NCBI GenBank assembly: GCA_041574955.1 | Contig: JBFGNS010000067.1 | Span: 1-22,670 of the forward strand | Direction of reading: 5' to 3' | Origin: CALZJC01 sp041574955 | Lineage (GTDB): Bacteria; Acidobacteriota; Thermoanaerobaculia; Multivoradales; JAHEKO01 | Length of the DNA stretch: 22,670 bases | Shown here: positions 7,525 through 14,544 of the stretch, piece after piece | How the letters are laid out: each line of letters begins with the position of its first letter | How positions within the stretch are numbered: the first letter of the stretch is position 1 | Program-made: the position numbers and the translations under genes | Notes under the pieces: model-generated | The model's input: the letters and a program-made list of their open reading frames with translations, nothing else | Databases searched by the model: none | What the model was told of the DNA's origin: nothing

Positions 7525-8637
7525 TCAGCCGTCGGCGCGCAGCGTGATCGAGTACTTTCCGGTACCCGTCGACCAGTAGTGCCGCACCCGCACGTGGTAG
7601 GTGCCGCGGCCCAGGCTACGGCTGATCTTGGCGTTGCGCTGCTCGCCGCTGTCGTCGTCGAACGCCACCAGCCGGGTGGCGTCGTCGGGACCGAACAGGC
7701 TCATCACCACGTCGGTGCGTCCGCTGGTCTCGACGGTGTAGGGGCGCGGCGTGTCGCTGCCGACGGTGAACTGGTACTTGTCCTCCTCGCCGTGCTCGCC
7801 GATGTCGGCCTCGACCGTCTCGCCGGGCTCGAGGTCCCCCGGCTGCTTGGCAGCGCCCGGGTAGATGGTGGAGATGAACTTCTTGTCGGTGTCCGACAGC
7901 ACGGTGTTCCAGCCGATCTCGAAGTCGCCCAGGGTGAGGCCGTTGGGCACCGCGTACTGCATGATCGAGGTCGCGTCGTACTGCGAGAAGTTGGTCTTGC
8001 TGGCGTCGTAGCGCCGGATCACGTTGCGGAAGGTCTTGTCGCGATCCCAGCCGTTCGTCGCCTTGTAGTAGCGGTAGACCTTCTCCTCGTCCCACGGGAT
8101 GCCGGCAGCCGGGTGCGAGTGCTCGTGGATGCACGACAGCGCGTGGCCGAACTCGTGCAGCACCACCCGCGAGTACTCCCGCGCCGAGGTGTCGGGCTTG
8201 AGCCAGCCGAAGTTCATCGTCGGCTTGTCCTTGTCGATCACCAGCGCGTCGGTGCCGAGGTACGACCAGGAGCCGCTGCGCTCGAACGAGATGCGGATGT
8301 CGCCCTGGCGGCCGGAGACGAAGTCGAACTTGAGGTTGGCGTGGTCCTGCCACTCCTTGGCGAACTCGCGCACCCGTGTCTGCACCCGCGGGTCGCCGTC
8401 GGTGAAGGCCACCGTCAGGGTGCGTCCGGGCCGCCAGCGCGTCTCGGTGAGCACCGCCATCTCGGCGGGGCCGCGGGCGTCGATGCCGACGCCGCCGGCG
8501 CCCTCGCGCATCGGGGTGTTGTCCGGGTTCTCCTCCACCGCGGCGATCGCCGCGTCGATGATCTTGTCCTCGGGAGTCGGCCGGGCGGTGCACAGGTAGA
8601 TGTCGAGCAGCTCGTCGTCGTTCTTTTCTTCGGGCAT
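7525..8637 (-). CDS. Metzincin-type (astacin-like) zinc metalloprotease with PPC-like C-terminal domain
   Basis: 370 residues. The zinc site is H161-E162-x2-H165-x5-H171 in VVLHEFGHALSCIHEH, with Glu162 as catalytic base, and a Met-turn SIMQY at 224-228; this is the M12A/astacin-like metzincin pattern. The usual Gly of HExxHxxGxxH is Ser168 here. Residues about 265-370 resemble a bacterial pre-peptidase C-terminal (PPC) beta-sandwich: a LEPGETVEADI opening, DKYQFTV, VVMSLFGPDD and GTYHVRVRHY. The N-terminus is acidic and polar (MPEEKNDDELLD) with no signal peptide, unusual since PPC proteases are normally exported. The start is set by AGGAGGAA 5 bases upstream. It is second in a minus-strand pair, 31 bases after the cysteine-protease/hydrolase gene. 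Target unknown. Confidence 0.85.
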   Translation of the reverse strand: MPEEKNDDELLDIYLCTARPTPEDKIIDAAIAAVEENPDNTPMREGAGGVGIDARGPAEMAVLTETRWRPGRTLTVAFTDGDPRVQTRVREFAKEWQDHANLKFDFVSGRQGDIRISFERSGSWSYLGTDALVIDKDKPTMNFGWLKPDTSAREYSRVVLHEFGHALSCIHEHSHPAAGIPWDEEKVYRYYKATNGWDRDKTFRNVIRRYDASKTNFSQYDATSIMQYAVPNGLTLGDFEIGWNTVLSDTDKKFISTIYPGAAKQPGDLEPGETVEADIGEHGEEDKYQFTVGSDTPRPYTVETSGRTDVVMSLFGPDDATRLVAFDDDSGEQRNAKISRSLGRGTYHVRVRHYWSTGTGKYSITLRADG

Positions 8638-8642
8638 CTGGG

Positions 8643-8650
8643 TTCCTCCT
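8643..8650 (-). promoter_or_regulatory. Strong ribosome binding site of the metalloprotease gene
   Basis: On the minus strand AGGAGGAA lies 5 bases before the ATG at 8637 and fixes that start. It sits in the 31-base gap after the upstream gene, so the two are probably co-transcribed but separately initiated. Confidence 0.8.
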
Positions 8651-8668
8651 GCGGTGTGGGGTTCGCTT

Positions 8669-10711
8669 CTACTCCGTCAGCTGCCGCCGCCGGTCGCTCA
8701 TCCGTTGGGCGGAGCTGCGGAACTCGATATCGGGGCGCATCTTGCGGAGCTCGGCCAGCCCGACGATGCGCGCCAGGGTGGAGCGCACCGTCGGCAGGTC
8801 GTCGTCGAAGTCGCCGTGGTGGCGGGCGCGCGAAGCCCTGAGCAGCTGCCGGCCGTCACGGCCGCGGCCGGGCTCCATCTCGCCGTACTGGTTGGGCGCC
8901 AGCACCAGCTCGGCGCGGCCGCGGCGCGGGTCGAACAGGCGCGCCAGCTCGCGGTCGTCGCGGATCGACCGCTCCAGGCCGAGCAGCGGCGTGCCTTGGC
9001 GGGCGAAGGCGCCGTCGCGGAACTCGGGCACCCGCGGCTGGTCCTCGAGCGCGTGCGACACCAGGTAGAGCAGGGACTTGTGGTAGATGCCGGCGCAGTC
9101 GTCGTCCCGCTCGACGTGGTCGGTCAGGTTGTAGACCGCGAAACGGTCGAGCGCGCCCGAGTCGATCGCCGGCAGGTAGGTCTGGCGGAACAGCTCGACC
9201 GTGCACGCCGGTGCCCACAGGGTGCAGGTGGCGACCTTCAGGCCGTAGCCGGCGCGCCCCTTGAGCGGCCCGTCGTCGATCTTGTCGCCGGCGGTCAGCA
9301 GCCGCACCAGCGGCGCCAGCAGGATGCTGCCTGCGCTGTGGCCGGCGAAGTGGATCTCGAGCTCAGGCTCGCTCTCGGCCAGCGCCGCCAGCTCGGCCGC
9401 CACCACCCGGCAGGCCCGCTCCTCGGCGCTCGACGCCAGGCGGGCGTTCTCCTTCATCTCGTCCCACTGCGCCTTGCCGCCGAGGCGGCGGGCGAGCGGC
9501 TCGAGGGCGTCGTCGAGGCGGTCGAGCAGGTAGTCCTTGGCCTTCTCGATCGGCCCCTCGGGGCGCCGCCGGCGGATCGCTTCCTGCAGGATGTTCTTGA
9601 GCGTCGTCCAGAAGTCAGTCTTCCAGACGAACGCCACCGGGTAGACCTGGGCGTCGAGCAGCGCCGCGCGGTACTCGGCTACCCGCTGCACGGCGGCGCG
9701 CTCGCCCACCAGGCCGCCGTGCGCGTAGATCAGCAGCCGCTTGTGCTTCCAGCTCGCGCTGGCCTCGACGAACTGCTGCTGGAACAGGCGCCGGACGTCA
9801 TCGCGGGTGGTGCCGAAGGTGCCGCCGGCTCGCAGACCGCCGTCGTTGCCGACGCTGACGATGTGCGGTCGCAGGTCGTGGAAGGTCGAGGCGGCCGACC
9901 GTGTGCCGGTCTCGGACACCGCGACCGCGGCCGACGGCGCCGACTTGAGGTGGATCGGCACGCCCAGCCGCGCCACCCACACGTCCATGGCGTGCTCCAG
10001 CCAGTCGTCGTAGGGCAGCAGCGCGAGACCGCCGCGTCCCCAGCGCTCGCCCCACGAGTTCTGCACCCAGAAACCGTCGGCGTCGTAGGCCACGATGGCG
10101 AAGGCGTGTCCGCCCATCTTGCGCGGGTGCTCGCCGATGACGGCGTCGGCGTCGGGCACCAGCCAGCCGGCGTGCACCACAGCGGTGGCGAACAGGATCT
10201 CCACCTCGGCCAGCGCGCAGTGCATCGCCACCAGGTCCTTGGGGTTGACCCGGTAGTAGGCGCCGAGCGGCCGCTTGATGGCGCTGCCGGCCCGCTCGGT
10301 GGTGAGCTCGCGGTCGGCGCCGCCCGACTCGTACGGCCACCTCTCGGCCGAGCAGACGCCGTGCTTGTGCCAGCCCTTCATCGCGCCGCGCGCGCTCGAC
10401 CCCTGGTAGTCCTCGCCCTCCCACTCGTCGTACCGCTTGGCCATCTCGTACAGCATGCGCGGGCTCACCGGCGTGTCGTCGGGTACCACGGCGCGACGGC
10501 GGAGCAGGTAGTTGGCGACTGTCGCCAGGCCGTGGCCGGTGCACGAGCCCTCGCTGCCCTGACGCAGCACCGGCACCTTGCGAGCCAGGTACTCCTCCAG
10601 CTCGAGGCGCACTCCGACCTCGACCAGCGTCGGCTCGTACAGCTTGTCCCGGAAATCGGTCGGGTCCGGCAGCGTGTCGAAGTTGAGCTGGTCCTCGGTG
10701 AGCTTGGGCAT
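8669..10711 (-). CDS. Papain-family (C1) cysteine protease fused to an alpha/beta-hydrolase-like domain
   Basis: 680 residues from the ATG at 10711, preceded by a CAGGAG-like site; the frame is open another 140 codons upstream, but that part is low-complexity, crosses the divergent promoter region and the acyl-CoA dehydrogenase gene, and is discarded. Residues about 15-250 are C1-like, with Gln51 (oxyanion), Cys57 in QGSEGSCTGHG, His202 in MGGHAFAIVAYD and Asn218 in VQNSWGERWG, so the catalytic set is complete. There is no recognisable propeptide. Residues about 320-600 look like a serine hydrolase: HGG at 331-333 (possible oxyanion hole) and GHSAG at 457-461 with candidate nucleophile Ser459. 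Candidate acid and base residues (Asp531, His553) are guesses. No signal peptide is visible. It is first in a unit with the metalloprotease. Bifunctional or self-processing enzyme of unknown substrate. Confidence 0.82.
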   Translation of the reverse strand: MPKLTEDQLNFDTLPDPTDFRDKLYEPTLVEVGVRLELEEYLARKVPVLRQGSEGSCTGHGLATVANYLLRRRAVVPDDTPVSPRMLYEMAKRYDEWEGEDYQGSSARGAMKGWHKHGVCSAERWPYESGGADRELTTERAGSAIKRPLGAYYRVNPKDLVAMHCALAEVEILFATAVVHAGWLVPDADAVIGEHPRKMGGHAFAIVAYDADGFWVQNSWGERWGRGGLALLPYDDWLEHAMDVWVARLGVPIHLKSAPSAAVAVSETGTRSAASTFHDLRPHIVSVGNDGGLRAGGTFGTTRDDVRRLFQQQFVEASASWKHKRLLIYAHGGLVGERAAVQRVAEYRAALLDAQVYPVAFVWKTDFWTTLKNILQEAIRRRRPEGPIEKAKDYLLDRLDDALEPLARRLGGKAQWDEMKENARLASSAEERACRVVAAELAALAESEPELEIHFAGHSAGSILLAPLVRLLTAGDKIDDGPLKGRAGYGLKVATCTLWAPACTVELFRQTYLPAIDSGALDRFAVYNLTDHVERDDDCAGIYHKSLLYLVSHALEDQPRVPEFRDGAFARQGTPLLGLERSIRDDRELARLFDPRRGRAELVLAPNQYGEMEPGRGRDGRQLLRASRARHHGDFDDDLPTVRSTLARIVGLAELRKMRPDIEFRSSAQRMSDRRRQLTE

Positions 10712-10808
10712 GCCGCTCCTGGTGCCCACCATCGGCCGCTCCGGGCCGCGCGGATCGCGCGCCGGAGCCGCCTTGCGGGCGGTGCTGGTTACGCAGCAGT
10801 TGGGTCGG

Positions 10809-10814
10809 AGTATA
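10809..10814 (-). promoter_or_regulatory. Candidate -10 for the protease/hydrolase unit
   Basis: TATACT on the minus strand (5/6 to consensus) lies in a small AT-rich patch of the 223-base divergent gap, about 98 bases before the ATG at 10711. No good -35 is seen at the right spacing, so support is modest. Confidence 0.35.
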
Positions 10815-10882
10815 ACGCCGGCCGCCCCGCCGCGCCCGGGCTTTTTGGCTTGGGCGCCGCCGCCGCCGCGTTCGTTACCGCG

Positions 10883-10911
10883 TTGCCCAGCCCGGGGCCA
10901 CGCGATAGCAT
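10883..10911 (+). promoter_or_regulatory. Candidate promoter of the acyl-CoA dehydrogenase operon
   Basis: TTGCCC (10883-10888) and TAGCAT (10906-10911) are spaced by 17 bp, each with partial match to sigma-70 hexamers, and lie 23 bases before the ATG. A Shine-Dalgarno AGGAGG follows at 10919-10924. Confidence 0.42.
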
Positions 10912-10934
10912 CGCTGCCAGGAGGCGGCAGCCGG

Positions 10935-12122
10935 ATGACGGTGGCGATGGAGCAGGCCGAGCAGATGGCGGGGATCGACTTCGCGCTCAGCGAGGAGCAG
11001 AAGGCGATCCGCGACGCGGCGCGCCAGTTCGCCCGCCAGGAGATCGATCCGATCGTCGAGGAGATCGACGAGGCGCAGCGTTTCCCCGTCGAGCTGTTCG
11101 CCCAGGCCGGCGAGCTCGGCTTTCTCGGCATCCTGGTGCCCGAGGAGTACGGCGGCGCCGGGCTGGGCTACATCGAGTACGTTCTGGTGCTCGACGAGCT
11201 GTCGTGCGTCGACCCGTCGATCGGGCTCAGCGTCGCCGCCCACAACTCGCTGTGCACCAACCACATCCTCAAGTTCGGCAGCGAGGCGCAGAGGCGGCGC
11301 TGGCTGCCCGACCTGGCCAGCGGCCGCCAGATCGGCGCCTGGAGCCTGACCGAGCCGGATGCCGGCTCCGACGCCGCCGGCACCCGCAGCCGGGCCGAGA
11401 AGGTGGACGGCGGCTGGCTGCTCAACGGCGCCAAGACCTTCACCACCCACGGCACTGTTGGCGGGGTCTGCGTGGTGCACGCGGTGACCGACCCGCAAGG
11501 GCCCCGGCACCACAACATCTCGGCGTTCGTGCTCGAGAAGGGCATGGACGGCTACCGCGCCGGCAAGAAGGAGAACAAGCTCGGTACCCGCGCCTCGGAC
11601 ACCGCCGAGGTGGTGATGGAGAACTGTTTCGTACCCGACGACCATCTGCTCGGCGAGCCTGGAGAGGGCTTCATCCAGGCGCTCCAGATCCTCGACGGCG
11701 GGCGCATCTCGATCGCCGCCCTGGGCGTCGGCACGGCGCGCGGCGCCTACCAGACGGCGCTGGCCTACGCGCGCGAGCGCCAGCAGTTCGGCAGACCGAT
11801 CGCGCGCTTCCAGGCGATCCAGTTCCATCTCGCCGAGATGGCCACCCGGCTGGCGGCGGCCGAGATCCTCACCCTGGCGGCGGCGGAGACCATGGACCGC
11901 GGCGCATCCGTCTCCCGGCTGGCGTCCGAGGCCAAGCTGTACGCCGGCGAGGCGGCGGTGTTCTGCGCCGAGCGCGGCGTACAGATCCACGGCGGTTACG
12001 GGTTCATCAAGGACTACCGCGCCGAGAAGTACTACCGCGACTGCAAGATCTGCACGATCGGCGAGGGCACCAGCGAGATCCAGCGGCTGGTGATCGCCCG
12101 CCAGCTGCTCAAGAGCGCCTGA
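10935..12122 (+). CDS. Acyl-CoA dehydrogenase
   Basis: 395 residues from the ATG with AGGAGG 10 bases upstream; ATGs at 10947 and 10965 are alternatives. FAD-dependent acyl-CoA dehydrogenases introduce the alpha-beta double bond of acyl-CoA and pass electrons to ETF. Signatures are GAWSLTEPDAGSDAAGT (FAD/substrate region), LNGAKTFTTHG, QFGRPIARFQAIQFHLAEMA, GVQIHGGYGFIKDY and the C-terminal IGEGTSEIQRLVIARQLL, where Glu377 is the likely catalytic base, in the position used by short-chain and butyryl-CoA enzymes. The stop overlaps the next start (TGATG), so it is coupled to meaB and epimerase. This suggests a short- or branched-chain acyl-CoA route feeding propionyl/methylmalonyl-CoA, but chain length cannot be read from sequence. 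Confidence 0.93.
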   Translation: MTVAMEQAEQMAGIDFALSEEQKAIRDAARQFARQEIDPIVEEIDEAQRFPVELFAQAGELGFLGILVPEEYGGAGLGYIEYVLVLDELSCVDPSIGLSVAAHNSLCTNHILKFGSEAQRRRWLPDLASGRQIGAWSLTEPDAGSDAAGTRSRAEKVDGGWLLNGAKTFTTHGTVGGVCVVHAVTDPQGPRHHNISAFVLEKGMDGYRAGKKENKLGTRASDTAEVVMENCFVPDDHLLGEPGEGFIQALQILDGGRISIAALGVGTARGAYQTALAYARERQQFGRPIARFQAIQFHLAEMATRLAAAEILTLAAAETMDRGASVSRLASEAKLYAGEAAVFCAERGVQIHGGYGFIKDYRAEKYYRDCKICTIGEGTSEIQRLVIARQLLKSA

Positions 12123-13114
12123 TGCCGACCGCCCCGGCCGGCCGCCGCCCGGCAGCAGCCGGCGACGTCGACGAGCTGGCGGCGGCGCTCGTCGACGGCC
12201 GGCCACGCGCGGTAGCGCGCGCCATCTCGCTGGTGGAGGACGGCGGTCCGCTGCGCCGCCGGCTGATCGGCGCCATCTATCCGCGCACCGGCAAGGCGCG
12301 GGTGGTCGGCGTCACCGGACCGCCCGGCGCCGGCAAGAGCACCCTGGTGGACCGTCTCGCCCAGCTCTTCCGGGCCGCCGGCGACCGGGTGGCGATCCTG
12401 GCGGTTGATCCCACCAGCCCGTTCAGCGGCGGCGCCATCCTGGGCGACCGCATCCGCATGCAGGCGCTGTACACCGATCCGGGCGTGTTCATCCGCTCGA
12501 TGGCGACCCGCGGCGCGATGGGAGGCCTGGCGCGCGCCACCCACGATGCGGTCGACGTGGTCGACGCCGCCGGTTTCGACTGGGTGCTGGTGGAGACCGT
12601 CGGCGTCGGCCAGGACGAGGTCGACGTGGTGCGCAGCGTCGACTCGGTGGTGGTGGTGACGGTGCCCGGCCTGGGCGACGACATCCAGGCGATCAAGGCC
12701 GGGCTGATGGAGATCGCCGACCTGTTCGTGATCAACAAGGCCGACCGCGAGGGCGTCGAGCGCACCCGCCGCGACATCGAGCTGATGCTGGGGCTGGCGG
12801 AAGCCGAAGGCTGGCGGCCGCCGGTGATCAAGACCGTCGCCAGCCGCAGCGAGGCCGTCGACACGCTGGCGGCGGAGATCGGGCGGCACCGCGCCTGGCT
12901 CGAGGAGCGCGGCGAGCTGGCCGGCCGCCGCCGCCGCCGCCTGCGCCAGCGCGTCGAGGCGCTGCTCCAGGAGCGTGTGCTGCGCACCGCCGTCGAGGTG
13001 GTCGGCCTCGCAACGGCGGTGGAGCGGGCGTTCGACAGCCGGGTCGACCCGTACCGGCTGGCGGACGAGGTCTACCGCGGCGTGGTGGCCGAAGCGGGGG
13101 GCGAGGCGGAGTGA
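12122..13114 (+). CDS. meaB: MeaB/ArgK-type G-protein chaperone of methylmalonyl-CoA mutase
   Basis: 330 residues. MeaB (MMAA in humans) is a SIMIBI-class GTPase that gates delivery of adenosylcobalamin to methylmalonyl-CoA mutase and protects it. Motifs are Walker A GPPGAGKST at 66-74, DPTSPFSGGAILGDRIRM at 96-113, switch ETVGVGQDEVD from 158 and the base-specificity motif NKAD at 205-208. The C-terminal segment about 275-325 is the helical dimerisation arm typical of the family. It overlaps the dehydrogenase stop by one base and the epimerase start by four, so it is translationally coupled on both sides. The mutase itself is not in the window. Confidence 0.95.
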   Translation: MPTAPAGRRPAAAGDVDELAAALVDGRPRAVARAISLVEDGGPLRRRLIGAIYPRTGKARVVGVTGPPGAGKSTLVDRLAQLFRAAGDRVAILAVDPTSPFSGGAILGDRIRMQALYTDPGVFIRSMATRGAMGGLARATHDAVDVVDAAGFDWVLVETVGVGQDEVDVVRSVDSVVVVTVPGLGDDIQAIKAGLMEIADLFVINKADREGVERTRRDIELMLGLAEAEGWRPPVIKTVASRSEAVDTLAAEIGRHRAWLEERGELAGRRRRRLRQRVEALLQERVLRTAVEVVGLATAVERAFDSRVDPYRLADEVYRGVVAEAGGEAE

Positions 13115-13530
13115 TCCGCGGCATCGACCACATCGGCGTAGCAGTGCCCTCGATCGACGAGGCGCGCGGCTTCTGGCTGGATCTCGGCCTCGAGCTCGAG
13201 GGCGTCGAGGAGGTGGCGAGCGAGGGCGTGCGGGTGGCGCTGCTGCGCTGCGGCGAGAGCCGCATCGAGCTGCTCGAGGCCACCACCCCGGAGTCTCCGA
13301 TCGCCCGCTTCCTGGAGCGCCGTGGACCGGGCATCCATCACATCTGCCTGGCCTCGGACGCGCTGAGCGCCGACGACGCGCGGCTCAGGGAGCGCGGACA
13401 CCGGCTGCTGCGCGAGCGGCCGACGCGCGGCGCCGGCGGCTGCTGGGTGCAGTTCGTGCATCCGTCGAGCGCCGGCGGAGTGCTGGTCGAGCTGTCGCAG
13501 GGCGGTGATGAGCCGCGCAAGGAGGAGTGA
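13111..13530 (+). CDS. mce: Methylmalonyl-CoA epimerase (VOC superfamily)
   Basis: 139 residues from GTG overlapping the meaB stop. The epimerase interconverts (S)- and (R)-methylmalonyl-CoA between propionyl-CoA carboxylase and the B12-dependent mutase. Two VOC halves are visible: IDHIGVAVPSIDEARGFW with metal ligand His7, RIELLEAT near 50-58, then GPGIHHICLASD and the terminal GVLVELSQ with a likely metal-binding Glu. The length is normal for the family. Genomic linkage to meaB strengthens the assignment over other VOC enzymes such as glyoxalase. It is the last gene of the operon. Confidence 0.92.
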   Translation: MIRGIDHIGVAVPSIDEARGFWLDLGLELEGVEEVASEGVRVALLRCGESRIELLEATTPESPIARFLERRGPGIHHICLASDALSADDARLRERGHRLLRERPTRGAGGCWVQFVHPSSAGGVLVELSQGGDEPRKEE

Positions 13531-13711
13531 GCGGGCCGAGCCGCGAGCCGGCCAGCGCGTACCGGGGTCGGTGGCGAGATCTTCCGCGGCCCTCAGCATG
13601 ACCGCGGGCCTCGGGCTCGGACCTCGGGGTGCTCAGCAGTGGCGGCGTCCCACCGGGCGCTGTCCGCCGCCGTCATCCCGTGAGCGTGGGCTGACGACGC
13701 TTGCCGTTCCC
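13531..13711. other. Intergenic gap between convergent genes
   Basis: 181 bases separate the epimerase stop from the stop of the minus-strand exported protein. A small plus-strand frame crosses it but is arginine-rich low-complexity sequence without family features or ribosome binding site. I saw no convincing terminator hairpin with a T-tract. Confidence 0.5.
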
Positions 13712-14470
13712 TCAGAACTGCACGTGCTGGACGTAGAACGCTGACAGCTCCACCCCGCCGGCGGCCAGCTCGCTGGCCAGCGCCGGGTCGAGCAGAAACT
13801 GACCCGCTCGCTCGCGCGACGAGGTCACCAGCACCACCTCGAATGCCGACACCGGTGCTGCCGTGCGGGTGCGCACGTGCAGCAGGGCGTCGGCTGCCAC
13901 CTTGAGACCGCGGAACACCGACGCCTCGGAGTCGGCGATGATCTCGAGCAGCACGCGATCGCCCGAGGTGCCCTGCAGGATCTGCGCGCCGGCGACGCCC
14001 TGCGCCATGAAGACCTGCTGGATCTCGGCCGCCAGGTCGAGGTCGCCGTACGGCTGTCGCTGAATCTGGTACAGATCGGCCTGGGGACCGCTGTGGCTGG
14101 CTTGCGGCGGCGGCCGCCGCGCGCGCGGGCGCGCCGGCGGAGCCACCTCGCGGTTGCCGATCAGATCCCCCAGGCTCTCTTCGCGCGGCGGCGGCGCGGC
14201 GCGCGGCGCCTCGGTGAACTTGCCGTCCTCGAGCACCATCGCCGTGCCGTAGTTGTTGCGGTTGGCGGTCTCGGTGCGCGGCACGTCGATCTCGGCCGCG
14301 TCGAGGAAGGTCTGGGTGCCGTTTTGCAGCACGATCAGGGCGCGGTCGCCGTCGAGCTGGTACTTCTCGCGTGCGATCAGCCGCGAGCCGTCCTTGAGGT
14401 AGATGGTGTAGGCCGCGGCGGGCGCCGCGATCAGCAGAACCAGCAGTGGAATCAGGATTTTGCGCGACAT
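13712..14470 (-). CDS. Exported protein of unknown function
   Basis: 252 residues. Residues 1-20 (MSRKILIPLLVLLIAAPAAA) are a clear Sec signal peptide with an AxA cleavage site. Residues 21-70 form a small beta-rich segment (YTIYLKDGSRLIAREKY, RALIVLQNGTQTFLDAAEI), a pattern I associate with exported proteins of Acidobacteriota. A Pro/Arg-rich linker runs about 87-125. The C-terminal domain (about 135-252) begins LAAEIQQVFMAQG and has mixed alpha/beta character with FRGLKVAADALL. No catalytic motif is evident, and cysteine is absent from the mature part. It is transcribed divergently from aroF. A periplasmic location is well supported; function unknown. Confidence 0.75.
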   Translation of the reverse strand: MSRKILIPLLVLLIAAPAAAYTIYLKDGSRLIAREKYQLDGDRALIVLQNGTQTFLDAAEIDVPRTETANRNNYGTAMVLEDGKFTEAPRAAPPPREESLGDLIGNREVAPPARPRARRPPPQASHSGPQADLYQIQRQPYGDLDLAAEIQQVFMAQGVAGAQILQGTSGDRVLLEIIADSEASVFRGLKVAADALLHVRTRTAAPVSAFEVVLVTSSRERAGQFLLDPALASELAAGGVELSAFYVQHVQF

Positions 14471-14514
14471 TCTCGGACCCTCGTGGTAGTCGGATGGGGG
14501 TCGTTGGGCTCTGC

Positions 14515-14521
14515 TATCATA
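14515..14521. promoter_or_regulatory. Symmetric divergent -10 between the exported protein and aroF
   Basis: TATCAT (plus, 14515-14520) with upstream TG at 14512-14513 forms an extended -10 for aroF, about 25 bases before its ATG. The complement reads TATGAT (14516-14521), a -10 for the minus-strand gene. Both promoters would thus share the same seven bases in the 74-base gap. No strong -35 is seen on either side. Confidence 0.4.
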
Positions 14522-14544
14522 CCGCGGCCCGAGGAGCGCTGAAG

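Noticed and set aside
10712..11131. 140-codon N-terminal extension of the papain/hydrolase protein
   Set aside because: It has Ser/Arg/Ala-rich sequence without domain features, crosses a divergent promoter region and runs antisense into the acyl-CoA dehydrogenase gene. The ATG at 10711 has a CAGGAG-like site.
8600..13114. A 4.5 kb plus-strand open frame as one giant protein
   Set aside because: Only its last 330 codons (from 12122) encode a known protein, MeaB. The rest is antisense to the two protease genes or out of frame with the acyl-CoA dehydrogenase and has low-complexity Arg/Ala/Gly composition typical of GC-rich shadow frames.
13505..13744. 79-residue plus-strand frame after the epimerase
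   Set aside because: Basic low-complexity sequence with no motif or Shine-Dalgarno; it begins within the epimerase and runs antisense into the exported-protein gene.
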